Shown one piece after another: positions 23,890 through 30,961 of a DNA stretch of 44,624 nt. The stretch is from a virus, in IMG/VR virus record IMGVR_UViG_3300044812_000041, positions 1-44,624 of that record. The stretch is one strand, 5' to 3'. The position numbers and the translations under genes were made by a program. Within the stretch, counting starts at the first letter, position 1, and each line of letters starts with the position of its first letter. Under the pieces are notes generated by a model. That model did no database searches and had not been told where the DNA came from. It saw nothing but the letters and a program-made list of their open reading frames with translations.

Positions 23890-24906
23890 CTATTTGTTCT
23901 CGAAACTCACTTTGCTCGCGATTTCACGGAGCCGGTCAGATGTATCGAGTGCCGTTTTGAAGGTGGCGATCTTCTCGCTGTCCTTTAGGGCGGGGATGCT
24001 GGCCTTGATCTGTTCGGCCATGGACTGATGTTGGATTGCCTCGGCTGGATGCCCGGCCATCATTGCCTTGCGCGCGGCCATCTGCTCATCGAGGGCCTGC
24101 TGGGCGAGGTCGCCCTGGTAGGTCCGGCCGCTGTCGAACGTGCCTGTCTTGCGCTTGTTTCCCTCTTTCGCGATGTCGGCGAGGCTGAACTGGAGCGAGT
24201 CCTTGAACCGTTTTGCCTCCTCCGCCACGACTTCTTCATGTTTCAATTCGGCCAACTTTTTCTCGTCTTTGAGCTCCTGTTGTTTGGTCTCTTCAACCTG
24301 TTTATCGGTGTCTTTCTTGATGGACGGACTTCCGCGCAATGCGTGAATGACCGCGCCCGCCACAGGGTTGAGCAGTTCGATCCCGAACGTGCTTTTTATC
24401 ATGTCGCCGGCATGGCGTTTCATGGCCTGCCACCACGTTTCGTTTTTCTTTTTATCCTCTGCGGCAGCAACGCCGGCTTTTTCGGCGCCAAGTTTGGTTT
24501 CGACTTCCTTCGAGGTCGTGGCGGGCAGTTTCCGCGCCTTGGCCATCTCTTCGTTGAGCTTCACCCATTCCTGCCGGTAATCGTAAACGCTCTTGATCAC
24601 CGTGGCGCCGATAAAGAGGCCGGCCAATGGCGCCAGCGGTATCTTGACCGACCGACCCAACCCTTCGAGAGCTGTGACCATGACGGTGGTCGAATCCGCG
24701 CCATACAACATGGAGTGCGCAAGGTTCTCGACCTGATGGGCGACTTTCGCGTTACTTTTCAGGAACGTTCCGTGGGCGAGCTCGCCCCGGCTGAATCCGC
24801 CAATCATGCCCGAAGTGCCGGTATTAACTGCGGCGACCGCTGCATTCATCTCGGCGCGGACCTGAGAGGCGTCCGCGTTTAAGAGCCATGTGATGTTATC
24901 TGCCAT
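23890..24906 (-). CDS. Short tape-measure-like tail protein
   Basis: This 338-residue protein has an N-terminus (NITWLLNADASQVRAEMNAA) that resembles phage tape measure starts. A hydrophobic segment (LAPLAGLFIGATVIKSVYDY, near 91-110) is followed by long charged helices (EETKQQELKDEKKLAELKHE). Its place after a tail-tube-like gene and a chaperone-like gene supports the call. If each residue spans roughly 0.15 nm, the tail would be about 50 nm. The ATG is abutted by TTTTGAGAC. Confidence 0.65.
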   Translation of the reverse strand: MADNITWLLNADASQVRAEMNAAVAAVNTGTSGMIGGFSRGELAHGTFLKSNAKVAHQVENLAHSMLYGADSTTVMVTALEGLGRSVKIPLAPLAGLFIGATVIKSVYDYRQEWVKLNEEMAKARKLPATTSKEVETKLGAEKAGVAAAEDKKKNETWWQAMKRHAGDMIKSTFGIELLNPVAGAVIHALRGSPSIKKDTDKQVEETKQQELKDEKKLAELKHEEVVAEEAKRFKDSLQFSLADIAKEGNKRKTGTFDSGRTYQGDLAQQALDEQMAARKAMMAGHPAEAIQHQSMAEQIKASIPALKDSEKIATFKTALDTSDRLREIASKVSFENK

Positions 24907-24914
24907 GTCTCAAA
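24904..24914 (-). repeat. Gene-boundary element, copy 5 (TTTGAGACATG)
   Basis: The upstream gene's TGA stop and the tape measure ATG both lie inside this copy, separated by GAC, the same layout as copy 1 at 1256. Confidence 0.65.
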
Positions 24915-25578
24915 AACGAGCGGTTACCTGGTCCTGCATCGGGTTGAATTGCGGAGTTTTCGGATCCTGGTCTGCCTGAATCCATTTCAGCAGTTGAAAG
25001 AGCGCAGCCAGTGGCGTGTCCATGATTTGATCGAAAATCATGCTTCCGGGATGGGCCTGCATCCCGTATGTCTTGGCGATCTGATGGATGACGCCGGCCG
25101 CGTAACATGCCGCGATCGATTTGGCGTTTTTGATCGTGGGGGGCGAATCGCGGAATACGCGGTTAAGATAACGATCGATGGCGCGATAAAAATGCTCGAA
25201 CCGCGGGTGTAGAACGAGTTCCGCGAGAAATACCTGCCGGACTGTCGGGATGATGAATGGTTCGCCGCGCAGCCGGGCTTTAAGTCGACGCCAGAATAAT
25301 TTACGGCGGGGCAGGACCACAAACCGGTCCTCCTGGTTGTAGTGCGGACTCACTACCCACAGAAACACGCCAATGTCTTCGATCTTCCGAACGCCGCCGT
25401 AGATGAAGGGCGATTGAAGCTTAAACAGAATGTGGAGATGCCGGAGAGTGAACTGCTTTACCACGACGCCGTTGATGTTCTCGGGAAGATCAAGCAGGGC
25501 ACGCTCGCGAAGTGACTCGTCAACCTCTTTGGCGCGGGCGGTCTGCCATTGGAAAAGTCTGGCTCGGGTGGTCTTCAT
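24910..25578 (-). CDS. Tail assembly chaperone-like protein
   Basis: This 222-residue helical, basic protein (EINGVVVKQFTLRHLHIL-like core, FLAELVLHPRFEHFYRAIDR) lies between the tail tube and tape measure genes. In siphoviruses that position encodes assembly chaperones, often with a frameshifted longer form. No slippery site was convincing here. The function is inferred from position. Confidence 0.5.
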   Translation of the reverse strand: MKTTRARLFQWQTARAKEVDESLRERALLDLPENINGVVVKQFTLRHLHILFKLQSPFIYGGVRKIEDIGVFLWVVSPHYNQEDRFVVLPRRKLFWRRLKARLRGEPFIIPTVRQVFLAELVLHPRFEHFYRAIDRYLNRVFRDSPPTIKNAKSIAACYAAGVIHQIAKTYGMQAHPGSMIFDQIMDTPLAALFQLLKWIQADQDPKTPQFNPMQDQVTARF

Positions 25579-25612
25579 CTGTCCGAGCGGTGGACTGGGC
25601 AGTCCCCCTCCG

Positions 25613-25987
25613 TTAATTGATTTTCTCGGTAATCTTGACCGGGATTTTCGTGATGTCGTTCTGGCGATATTCGTCGCCTACTTCGGTGATAATGAAGGGC
25701 ATGACCGTTGTCCCATTCGTGCGCAGGAACGCGCCGGTTTCGCCCAAGGTAACAATGGTGGTGGTCGACTTAATCTGGAGCGTCATACTGCCCTCGCCCC
25801 AGCCGGCCACGTAGGCCGCCTTGAACGGTTTGCCAACTTCGTCGGTCGACTGAAGACCGCGCATGGCCTTGCGGAAACTAATCTCCTCGGCGGTGAGTGT
25901 GCCAGCAACGGAGAGGACGACTTGCTGGGAGCCGTGTTTTTGAGTTTCGCCCGATGGGGCATCGATGATCGTTGCTGGCTGGGCCAT
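25613..25987 (-). CDS. Tail tube / major tail protein candidate
   Basis: This 124-residue beta-rich protein (HGSQQVVLSVAGTLTAEEIS, then GSMTLQIKSTTTIVTLGETG and MPFIITEVGDEYRQ) is compatible in size and order with a small tail tube protein. It has its own upstream control region with boundary elements and a large palindrome, fitting a highly expressed gene. Direct family recognition is lacking. Confidence 0.5.
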   Translation of the reverse strand: MAQPATIIDAPSGETQKHGSQQVVLSVAGTLTAEEISFRKAMRGLQSTDEVGKPFKAAYVAGWGEGSMTLQIKSTTTIVTLGETGAFLRTNGTTVMPFIITEVGDEYRQNDITKIPVKITEKIN

Positions 25988-26054
25988 GCCTCAATAAATA
26001 GGGCCTGTCTCAATTTTGACAAGCACAATTTCGCATCGCTGAGAAATTCTCAGC
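25985..26054 (-). promoter_or_regulatory. Control region of the tail tube gene: two boundary elements and a 17-bp palindrome
   Basis: On the minus strand this holds GCTGAGAAATTCTCAGC (26038-26054, 8-bp arms around one base) and TTGTCAAAATTGAGACAGG, which contains element copy 6 (26005-26015) within a TGTC-GACA inverted pair. ATTGAGGCATG (25985-25995) abuts the start codon. TTGTCA followed 16 bp later by TATTTA is a possible promoter. Confidence 0.45.
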
Positions 26055-26107
26055 CGTGCGATGGATCAGTGGGACCGGGTGGGGAGTTTACATATGGTGG
26101 GATACAA

Positions 26108-26123
26108 GGCGGGTTTACCCGCC
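26108..26123 (-). terminator. Hairpin after the 108-residue gene
   Basis: The minus strand reads GGCGGG-TAAA-CCCGCC directly after the TAG stop at 26123-26125, a perfect 6-bp GC stem with a 4-base loop. The following bases (TTGTATCC) give only a weak T-run, so it may be an attenuator or an RNA-stabilising hairpin instead of a strong terminator. Confidence 0.5.
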
Positions 26124-26449
26124 TAACCGACCAGCAAGCGATGGAGCAGCCTACGAAGCCACCCGCCTTGAATCCGCTTTACTTCGCGCATCAGACCTGT
26201 GGCAAGATTGAAGTGAGCCAACGCGCCTCCGAAATCCCCATTTCTCAATTTCTTCCGCGCCATATGGGATTGGCCCACCGCTTCGTCTATAAGTTCATCG
26301 CAGCAGGCGAATATTCCCCTCCATACTCTTTGCCCTAGCCGTGACCGCCGGCGGCAACCCTCGCGCGCGATGTCGTCCAGGGATTTCCTTAATTCGTTTT
26401 TGAGATGCCGCGCTTCGTGCTCTATCTTCGCGTCAGTCGGGTGCTGCAT
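26123..26449 (-). CDS. Hypothetical helical protein
   Basis: This 108-residue basic protein (IEHEARHLKNELRKSLDDIA, then AHFNLATGLMREVKRIQGGW) has no recognised domain. One base separates it from the NUMOD-like gene upstream. A strong hairpin follows its stop, so it may close a transcription unit. Confidence 0.5.
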   Translation of the reverse strand: MQHPTDAKIEHEARHLKNELRKSLDDIAREGCRRRSRLGQRVWRGIFACCDELIDEAVGQSHMARKKLRNGDFGGALAHFNLATGLMREVKRIQGGWLRRLLHRLLVG

Positions 26450-26450
26450 G

Positions 26451-27374
26451 TCAGCTTGATATGGTTTGCCCAGCCTGACTCTTCAAAATGCTGCGCGTGG
26501 GATAGCCGTTCCGGGTAGTGCCGTGCGGCGATAAGGTGTGAGCCTTCCTGCGCGCAGCCTTTTTGCGGGCAGGTTCTTTTCGGGCATCTACCAACCCCTC
26601 CGGCAATCTGCCAACTTGGTTGGCAGATTGGTCTCGTCCTAATGGGTCCGCAGTTTGCTCGGAACTACTGACCAGCACCCAACCCTTATATGACGTCGGA
26701 TTGTTAACCCGTTTGTGCGACAGATGTTTTATCCCTGCAGATATTCGTTGCGCGAATGGGAGCCTCGCGCCCGGGCGGTCGTCGTGAAATAATTCTTCGT
26801 TTCGTCGCGACCATTCATTCAGGTTGTCAAAGAGGTGCACGTTTCCATATGGATCGCGAACAACCCATCGTTTGGCAGCATAGTGGTCTAAACGCCCGCG
26901 TTTCCCTCTGCCAAATCCATGAGACCCTAATAATTTTTTACAGTGGGCTTCGCGAATACGATCCCATGTCCCGTCTTTCTTCCATTGTTTGACCCTTTTT
27001 TTCATCGCGGCACTGAATGCGGGGCGAAGTGCATCGAGGTCTCTCATCGCCCGGATTTTATCCATCTGCTGACGCGATGCTCCGGGCCTTGGTAAGCTTT
27101 TAAGATGCGCCGTTCTTTTCGCTACAGTTTCGGGCTTGTTATAAACGCCTCGTTCCCATGCAGCTTTGACGCCTTTGCGTGTAGCTTCTATCGCGGCCGT
27201 TGGCCGCTTTTTCCCCCGATTTTTTGCTCCAATCGCCTTGTAATCTGGTCGCTTCATGTGGCGAAATTTTCCGCTCGCCCAGGCTCGTTTCAATCCCGTC
27301 GATTGATTGTTGCGCCATTCTGGTCCGTGAATGCGGCCTATTTTTGTTTTTCGCCCAACCTCACGATTGTCCAT
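26451..27374 (-). CDS. NUMOD-like homing-endonuclease relative lacking a recognisable nuclease core
   Basis: This 307-residue protein starts at MDNREVGRKTKIG. The N-terminal half carries repeats of the NUMOD3 DNA-binding type (RNNQSTGLKRAWASGKFRHM, YKAIGAKNRGKKRP, IEATRKGVKAAWERGVY). The middle resembles the C-terminal region of phage homing proteins (WVVRDPYGNVHLFDNLNEW, FAQRISAGIKHLSH). No GIY-YIG, HNH or LAGLIDADG core is visible, so it may be a degenerate or unusual homing protein. The last 70 residues are low complexity and basic. Confidence 0.6.
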   Translation of the reverse strand: MDNREVGRKTKIGRIHGPEWRNNQSTGLKRAWASGKFRHMKRPDYKAIGAKNRGKKRPTAAIEATRKGVKAAWERGVYNKPETVAKRTAHLKSLPRPGASRQQMDKIRAMRDLDALRPAFSAAMKKRVKQWKKDGTWDRIREAHCKKLLGSHGFGRGKRGRLDHYAAKRWVVRDPYGNVHLFDNLNEWSRRNEELFHDDRPGARLPFAQRISAGIKHLSHKRVNNPTSYKGWVLVSSSEQTADPLGRDQSANQVGRLPEGLVDARKEPARKKAARRKAHTLSPHGTTRNGYPTRSILKSQAGQTISS

Positions 27375-27379
27375 CGGTA

Positions 27380-27580
27380 TTAAGATCTGTTCGCGCCAAA
27401 AGGGCGCATGCACAGCCTTGATTCCAACCGATCTAACACGCCAATCGCGTCGCTGATCACAAGGTAATCGTAGGTAGGTAGGTCTGCTTCATAGCGTTTT
27501 CTCACACGCTGCAAGATATCGATACAGGCGGGGATGATCACTTTGTCTTCTCGTGGTGGAATGCCGCCTATATCTCGCAT
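27380..27580 (-). CDS. Hypothetical small protein
   Basis: This 66-residue protein (MRDIGGIPPREDKVIIPACI) has a helical core (YDYLVISDAIGVLDRLES). It ends 5 nt before the NUMOD-like gene. Its start lies only 12 nt from the start of an opposing plus-strand frame, so at least one of the two starts may be wrong. Confidence 0.4.
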   Translation of the reverse strand: MRDIGGIPPREDKVIIPACIDILQRVRKRYEADLPTYDYLVISDAIGVLDRLESRLCMRPFGANRS

Positions 27581-27592
27581 ATTTTGTCGGAT

Positions 27593-27862
27593 ATGGTTTC
27601 ACTGAACACAGGCGAGCCTCGCAAACCAGCAAAGATATTTAACAGGTGGTGCGGGACGCGCCCAGCGACAACTGTTGGGGACATGATTTCATTGTTATCG
27701 AAAATACCGGCTACAGATGAGATTTTTCTAATCGATTTCGCGGATCGATCGTGCATCGCCGGAGCCAAGATGGTGACTGATCTCGAAACGCCGAAATGGG
27801 TGATCATGCTTCCGTTCTCGCGCACGCCTAAAACGTTCCGCGAAGGCGTTGGAAAGTCGTAG
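27593..27862 (+). CDS. Possible plus-strand cargo (moron-like) gene
   Basis: This is an 89-residue product from ATG 27593 (92 if TTG 27584 is used). It reads like a folded protein (VGDMISLLSKIPATDEIFLI, then DFADRSCIAGAKMV and PKWVIMLPFS) and lies opposite to all late genes around it. A competing minus-strand frame (27568-27825) is co-directional with its neighbours but less protein-like. No clear Shine-Dalgarno or promoter supports either choice. Confidence 0.4.
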   Translation: MVSLNTGEPRKPAKIFNRWCGTRPATTVGDMISLLSKIPATDEIFLIDFADRSCIAGAKMVTDLETPKWVIMLPFSRTPKTFREGVGKS

Positions 27863-27897
27863 TCACCCCTTATTTTCCGGCTGCTTCATGCGCTACA

Positions 27898-27909
27898 CTT
27901 ATCTCAATT
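27898..27909 (-). repeat. Gene-boundary element, copy 7 (AATTGAGATAAG)
   Basis: This copy lies in the 100-bp gap 27863-27962 after the 68-residue membrane gene. On the minus strand it is fused to a perfect TATAAT (TATAATTGAGATAAG), the best -10-like match among all copies. Confidence 0.55.
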
Positions 27910-27962
27910 ATACGAAGTAAGGTCAAGCTCTTTAAGTTTTTACGGTTGCGGCAGTGCGAGGA

Positions 27963-28169
27963 TCAGGGCAAACGATCAATAGCGTGCGCGCCTGCGAAGA
28001 AGATCGTGCTCGCGAACATTGTCAGCACGCCAGAGACGACCCCGAGAGCAATCGGGTAAGTTTCCGCTATTGTCACGAAGCCACCGATGACGAAAACGAT
28101 GCCGGCAATACGCAGGCAGGTTGCCACATAAGGGCTTCGCTTCGGATCAGGCATCTGGCCAGGCATCAT
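27963..28169 (-). CDS. Small two-helix membrane protein
   Basis: This 68-residue protein has two hydrophobic segments (LRIAGIVFVIGGFVTI and IALGVVSGVLTMFASTIFF). The start is ambiguous between ATGs at 28169, 28166 and 28154; all overlap the upstream gene. It lies inside the head-tail block away from the lysis genes. Function unknown; a superinfection or membrane accessory role is possible. Confidence 0.5.
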   Translation of the reverse strand: MMPGQMPDPKRSPYVATCLRIAGIVFVIGGFVTIAETYPIALGVVSGVLTMFASTIFFAGAHAIDRLP

Positions 28170-28614
28170 CCCGAACAAAAACCTCGATGTCCATGTGAAT
28201 TTCGCTGTGGTCGAGTAATCCGTCCGTGCTGGATACGAGGCCGGAGGGCTTGAAATGGCGGATGACGTGAAACGGGGACATCAGGTTGCGGTTCTTGGCC
28301 GCGAGCACGTAGACGGCGCCAACGAGCGCGTTGTGCCTGTCCCCGTTCTTCCCCCGCATGGTCGACGCCCGGGTGATCAGCGTGGCGCTCCACGAGGACC
28401 AATAACTGTTCCCGTCGGGCATCGGATATTCCTGACCAGACGCGCGGAGGTTCTGCACCTGCGTTTCGAGGAACGGACTCTTTTTCGATTCGTTCGGCTC
28501 GGGCTCGGCAAACGCGCCAACCGTCCAGACGGTGTGCCCGGCCTTTTCCAGCAACGCGTTCCATGTCGCAAGAACGTGGGGCAAGGGGTTCACTATGTTC
28601 TCGATCGTCGTCAT
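28147..28614 (-). CDS. Tail terminator-like / tail completion protein
   Basis: This 155-residue alpha/beta protein (VNPLPHVLATWNALLEKAGH) contains a strand-rich region (HNALVGAVYVLAAKN) and a C-terminal LLDHSEIHMDIEVFV. Its size and position, after an HK97 gp10-like position and before the tube, match tail terminator or completion proteins. It is coupled by ATGA to the upstream gene. The family is not certain. Confidence 0.5.
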   Translation of the reverse strand: MTTIENIVNPLPHVLATWNALLEKAGHTVWTVGAFAEPEPNESKKSPFLETQVQNLRASGQEYPMPDGNSYWSSWSATLITRASTMRGKNGDRHNALVGAVYVLAAKNRNLMSPFHVIRHFKPSGLVSSTDGLLDHSEIHMDIEVFVRDDAWPDA

Positions 28615-29366
28615 GCGGCGCGGGCCAAGAGGCCGGGATATTGACGGGCGACGGCGGCCACATCGTCAAAGTTGATCTTGCGGGCGCTGTTCAGAAAATA
28701 TTTGTAGCGGCCGTTGATGGATGTTTGGAGAATCCGGTTGCCGTCCATCGTCCCCAACAAGATTGGGGCGAAGTTCTTCATCTCGAGGAAAAGCTTGTCG
28801 CCGCTCATCGCGCGTCTCGATACGCCGTTGATGTGGGCAACGCCGCGAAACGGTTTGGCGTTCCTGACGTAATCAGGCGCGGCCACTTTGATCCCCAGAG
28901 AATTGCCGATCTGAACCCAGGATTGCGCGCCGCGGCCGATCACATCGCGGACGACAATCTGCTGGTTTTTCAGTTGCGCGAGGAACTGCTGGTAACGGTC
29001 CCACCGCGGCCGGCCGTAATGGAAAAACTCCGTCATCGGGTGAAACGTTTTGCCGCCGGCTTTTCGACCTTGGGCGACGCCTTCGTATCCAGCACCCGGC
29101 TCATCCGCAAACCACGCGATTCCTTTTTTCGTGATGTAGATGGTCGCCGGACCACTCCCCTTCGTGCCCGAGCGGAGGGTGCGATTCTTGAACTCGACCG
29201 AGCGTGTTATTTTATCGACCTTCTCCCGCGTCGTCAGCCTGACACACCCTTCCAGCACCTTCCCGACCTCATAGAGCATCACGTCCCAAACCTTCAGCCC
29301 AAGGGGCTGCGCAGCGATCTGCCGGCAGAACCCGTTGAAGTTGGAAGTGTCGACGCGGACGGGCAT
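28611..29366 (-). CDS. Head-tail joining or minor tail protein
   Basis: This 251-residue basic protein starts 2 nt after the upstream gene and ends in an ATGA overlap. It begins VRVDTSNFNGFCRQIAAQPL and has DVMLYEVGKVLEGCVRLTTR, resembling the helical N-terminus of phage tail-completion (HK97 gp10-like) proteins. The rest is not recognised. Context places it between head connectors and the tail terminator-like gene. Confidence 0.45.
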   Translation of the reverse strand: MPVRVDTSNFNGFCRQIAAQPLGLKVWDVMLYEVGKVLEGCVRLTTREKVDKITRSVEFKNRTLRSGTKGSGPATIYITKKGIAWFADEPGAGYEGVAQGRKAGGKTFHPMTEFFHYGRPRWDRYQQFLAQLKNQQIVVRDVIGRGAQSWVQIGNSLGIKVAAPDYVRNAKPFRGVAHINGVSRRAMSGDKLFLEMKNFAPILLGTMDGNRILQTSINGRYKYFLNSARKINFDDVAAVARQYPGLLARAA

Positions 29367-29368
29367 GG

Positions 29369-29689
29369 CTATTGGACTGGCCCAAGGAAGAGATGAACGA
29401 CTGCCGAGTTCGGGTGCGTATCTTTGGTCAAATACACCATCGGTTCGCCCCCGTTAATGCTGACCTCGCTTACTCGATCCTCCATGTCGCCCAACGCCGC
29501 GAAGTCGCTCACGAGCATGTCGAATATCTGCGAGGCGTCGACCGTGTAGCCTTGCACCTGCTGGGCGCGCTTTACGGAGAGCGTATTGGACACGCCGGGC
29601 TTCGTGATCCCGTTGTGCTCGATCGCGGACGGCATCACATCGAGCAGCTCGCGAAACGCCTGCTCGCTTTCGTCGATGAGCGCCGACAT
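29369..29689 (-). CDS. Putative head-tail connector-region protein
   Basis: This 106-residue protein (ESEQAFRELLDVMPSAIEHN) has a beta-rich C-terminus (MVYLTKDTHPNSAVVHLFLG). No family is recognised by sequence alone. It lies 12 nt after a 52-residue gene and just before the joining protein, so a connector or neck role is plausible. Confidence 0.45.
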   Translation of the reverse strand: MSALIDESEQAFRELLDVMPSAIEHNGITKPGVSNTLSVKRAQQVQGYTVDASQIFDMLVSDFAALGDMEDRVSEVSINGGEPMVYLTKDTHPNSAVVHLFLGPVQ

Positions 29690-29701
29690 GTTGCGGCGCC
29701 C

Positions 29702-29860
29702 TTACTTCCCGCCAGACTTCTTTTTCTCGGAGGCTGGCGGAACGTAATCAGGCGCGCCGGGCTCGCCGGAACGCGGCAGATGAACCTCGATGCCGTCCTT
29801 CTCCCGCTGCTTTTCGTAAGCGTCGTGTCGGTCCCGCGCTTCCTGCTCTGCTTTGGTCAT
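29702..29860 (-). CDS. Small charged protein
   Basis: This 52-residue protein (MTKAEQEARDRHDAYEKQRE, ending ASEKKKSGGK) starts in an ATGA overlap with the upstream gene. It is hydrophilic and probably partly disordered. No family is recognised. Translational coupling on the 5' side supports it as a gene. Confidence 0.5.
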   Translation of the reverse strand: MTKAEQEARDRHDAYEKQREKDGIEVHLPRSGEPGAPDYVPPASEKKKSGGK

Positions 29861-30267
29861 GGAGCTTTCTTGGCCGGCGCTTTCTTGACCTTCACCGAAG
29901 TCTTATCCGGACCCGGCCGGCTCTTGCGTACCTTCTCTGCCGGCGGCTCTTTTTTGACGGAGGTTTTCTCCATGCGAGTAATCGTGCTCGCGGTCGGTTC
30001 GTCGCCTTCCCGGGCGTTCCGATATGCCTGGATCTCGGCATTAGTCCACGGCTTTTTCGGCTCAGCGGTTTCGCGCTTGGCCTTGTCGGCCGCAGTTGTT
30101 CCGTCCTCAACGAAGAAGTCATCCGCGTTCTTGTATTTCGCCAGTTCCTCGCTCGATACTTCGCCGCCCTTTGGAGCTACGAGTTGCGCAGCGGCTTCAT
30201 GGCCGTCCCCTACCAGCTCGTTCTTGTGCGTGCGCCAGACTTTTTCTTTTGCGATGTGTGTAGCCAT
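29857..30267 (-). CDS. Head-region protein with lysine-rich disordered tail
   Basis: This 136-residue protein starts at MATHIAKEKVWRTHKNELV, 5 nt after the upstream stop. The N-terminal part resembles small phage proteins of the capsid block. The last 40 residues are very basic (KTSVKVKKAPAKKAP). A DNA- or scaffold-interacting role is possible but not shown. Confidence 0.5.
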   Translation of the reverse strand: MATHIAKEKVWRTHKNELVGDGHEAAAQLVAPKGGEVSSEELAKYKNADDFFVEDGTTAADKAKRETAEPKKPWTNAEIQAYRNAREGDEPTASTITRMEKTSVKKEPPAEKVRKSRPGPDKTSVKVKKAPAKKAP

Positions 30268-30272
30268 GATTT

Positions 30273-30851
30273 TTACTCCGCGCTGACCTTTACCCACGTC
30301 GGATTCGGCGGGGTGCCGGTCTGTTGATAAAGAAGTCCGGTATCGACTGCGACACAGAGGGTTCCCTTGGGCAAAATCCGCCCATCCGCTTCAACGCCCG
30401 GCGTGCTGGTCGTGACGGCGATCGTCGGGGATGTCCCGGTGAGCGAACTGGTAACGGTCATCTGTGGCACGTTTTTGCGGGCGTTATTAGTCCCGCTGAA
30501 TGTGACGGTGAAAGTTCCGATTCCTGCCGTAGCGGTCCCGACCGCTGTCACCACTCCGCCGGTGCCGATGCGCCCCAAAGCTTCGAGCGCGGTGTCGATG
30601 TTAGACACGAGCGTTGCGTTGGTAGCGCTCCAGTTAATCGCAGCGGTTGTATTGCCCTGATAGGTGAGGGTGAACGATCCGGCGGTGGGAGTCCCGCCGA
30701 TAGTGATCGTCTGAATTTCGTTCGTCCCGTTGACGGGGGCGGTGGCGCTTTTGACCATCTTCTGATCGAACGCCGGCAAATCTTCGCCAGCCTGTCCGAA
30801 AGCGGAACAAGCGATGACCGTAACGCAAAGGAGTGAAAGGATTGTTTTCAT
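30273..30851 (-). CDS. Secreted or displayed beta-module protein encoded next to the capsid gene
   Basis: This 192-residue protein has a clear signal peptide (MKTILSLLCVTVIACSAFGQ, cleavage probably after AFG or FGQ). It then has the recurring beta module (TIGGTPTAGSFTLTYQG, ATLVSNIDTALEALGRIGTG, GTFTVTFSGTNN). The C-terminal segment (GTLCVAVDTGLLYQQTG) resembles phage hydrolase/decoration C-termini. The start was chosen at the ATG beginning the signal peptide; the longer frame runs through the tRNA. A signal peptide on a gene in the capsid block is odd. Confidence 0.6.
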   Translation of the reverse strand: MKTILSLLCVTVIACSAFGQAGEDLPAFDQKMVKSATAPVNGTNEIQTITIGGTPTAGSFTLTYQGNTTAAINWSATNATLVSNIDTALEALGRIGTGGVVTAVGTATAGIGTFTVTFSGTNNARKNVPQMTVTSSLTGTSPTIAVTTSTPGVEADGRILPKGTLCVAVDTGLLYQQTGTPPNPTWVKVSAE

Positions 30852-30867
30852 GGTGTTGGGTTTGAAG

Positions 30868-30941
30868 TTGCGGGAGACGGATTTGAACCGCCGACCTTCT
30901 GGGTATGAGCCAGACGCGCTACCGAGCTGCGCCATCCCGCT
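30868..30941 (-). tRNA. tRNA-Met (CAT), initiator-like
   Basis: This 74-nt cloverleaf has acceptor AGCGGGA/TCCCGCA with an unpaired A1-A72. The D stem is GCGC/GCGC with loop AGCTCGGTA, and the anticodon arm is TCTGG-CTCATAC-CCAGA (anticodon CAT). The variable loop is AGGTC and the T arm GGCGG-TTCAAAT-CCGTC. The unpaired first position and overall sequence resemble bacterial tRNA-fMet, but the anticodon stem has only two of the three conserved G-C pairs and loop base 38 is C instead of A. CCA is not encoded. Confidence 0.85.
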
Positions 30942-30961
30942 ATTCAAATTACCTTTCAATT

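Noticed and set aside
27568-27825. Minus-strand frame opposite the possible cargo gene
   Set aside because: Less protein-like than the plus-strand frame, although co-directional with its neighbours; left open.
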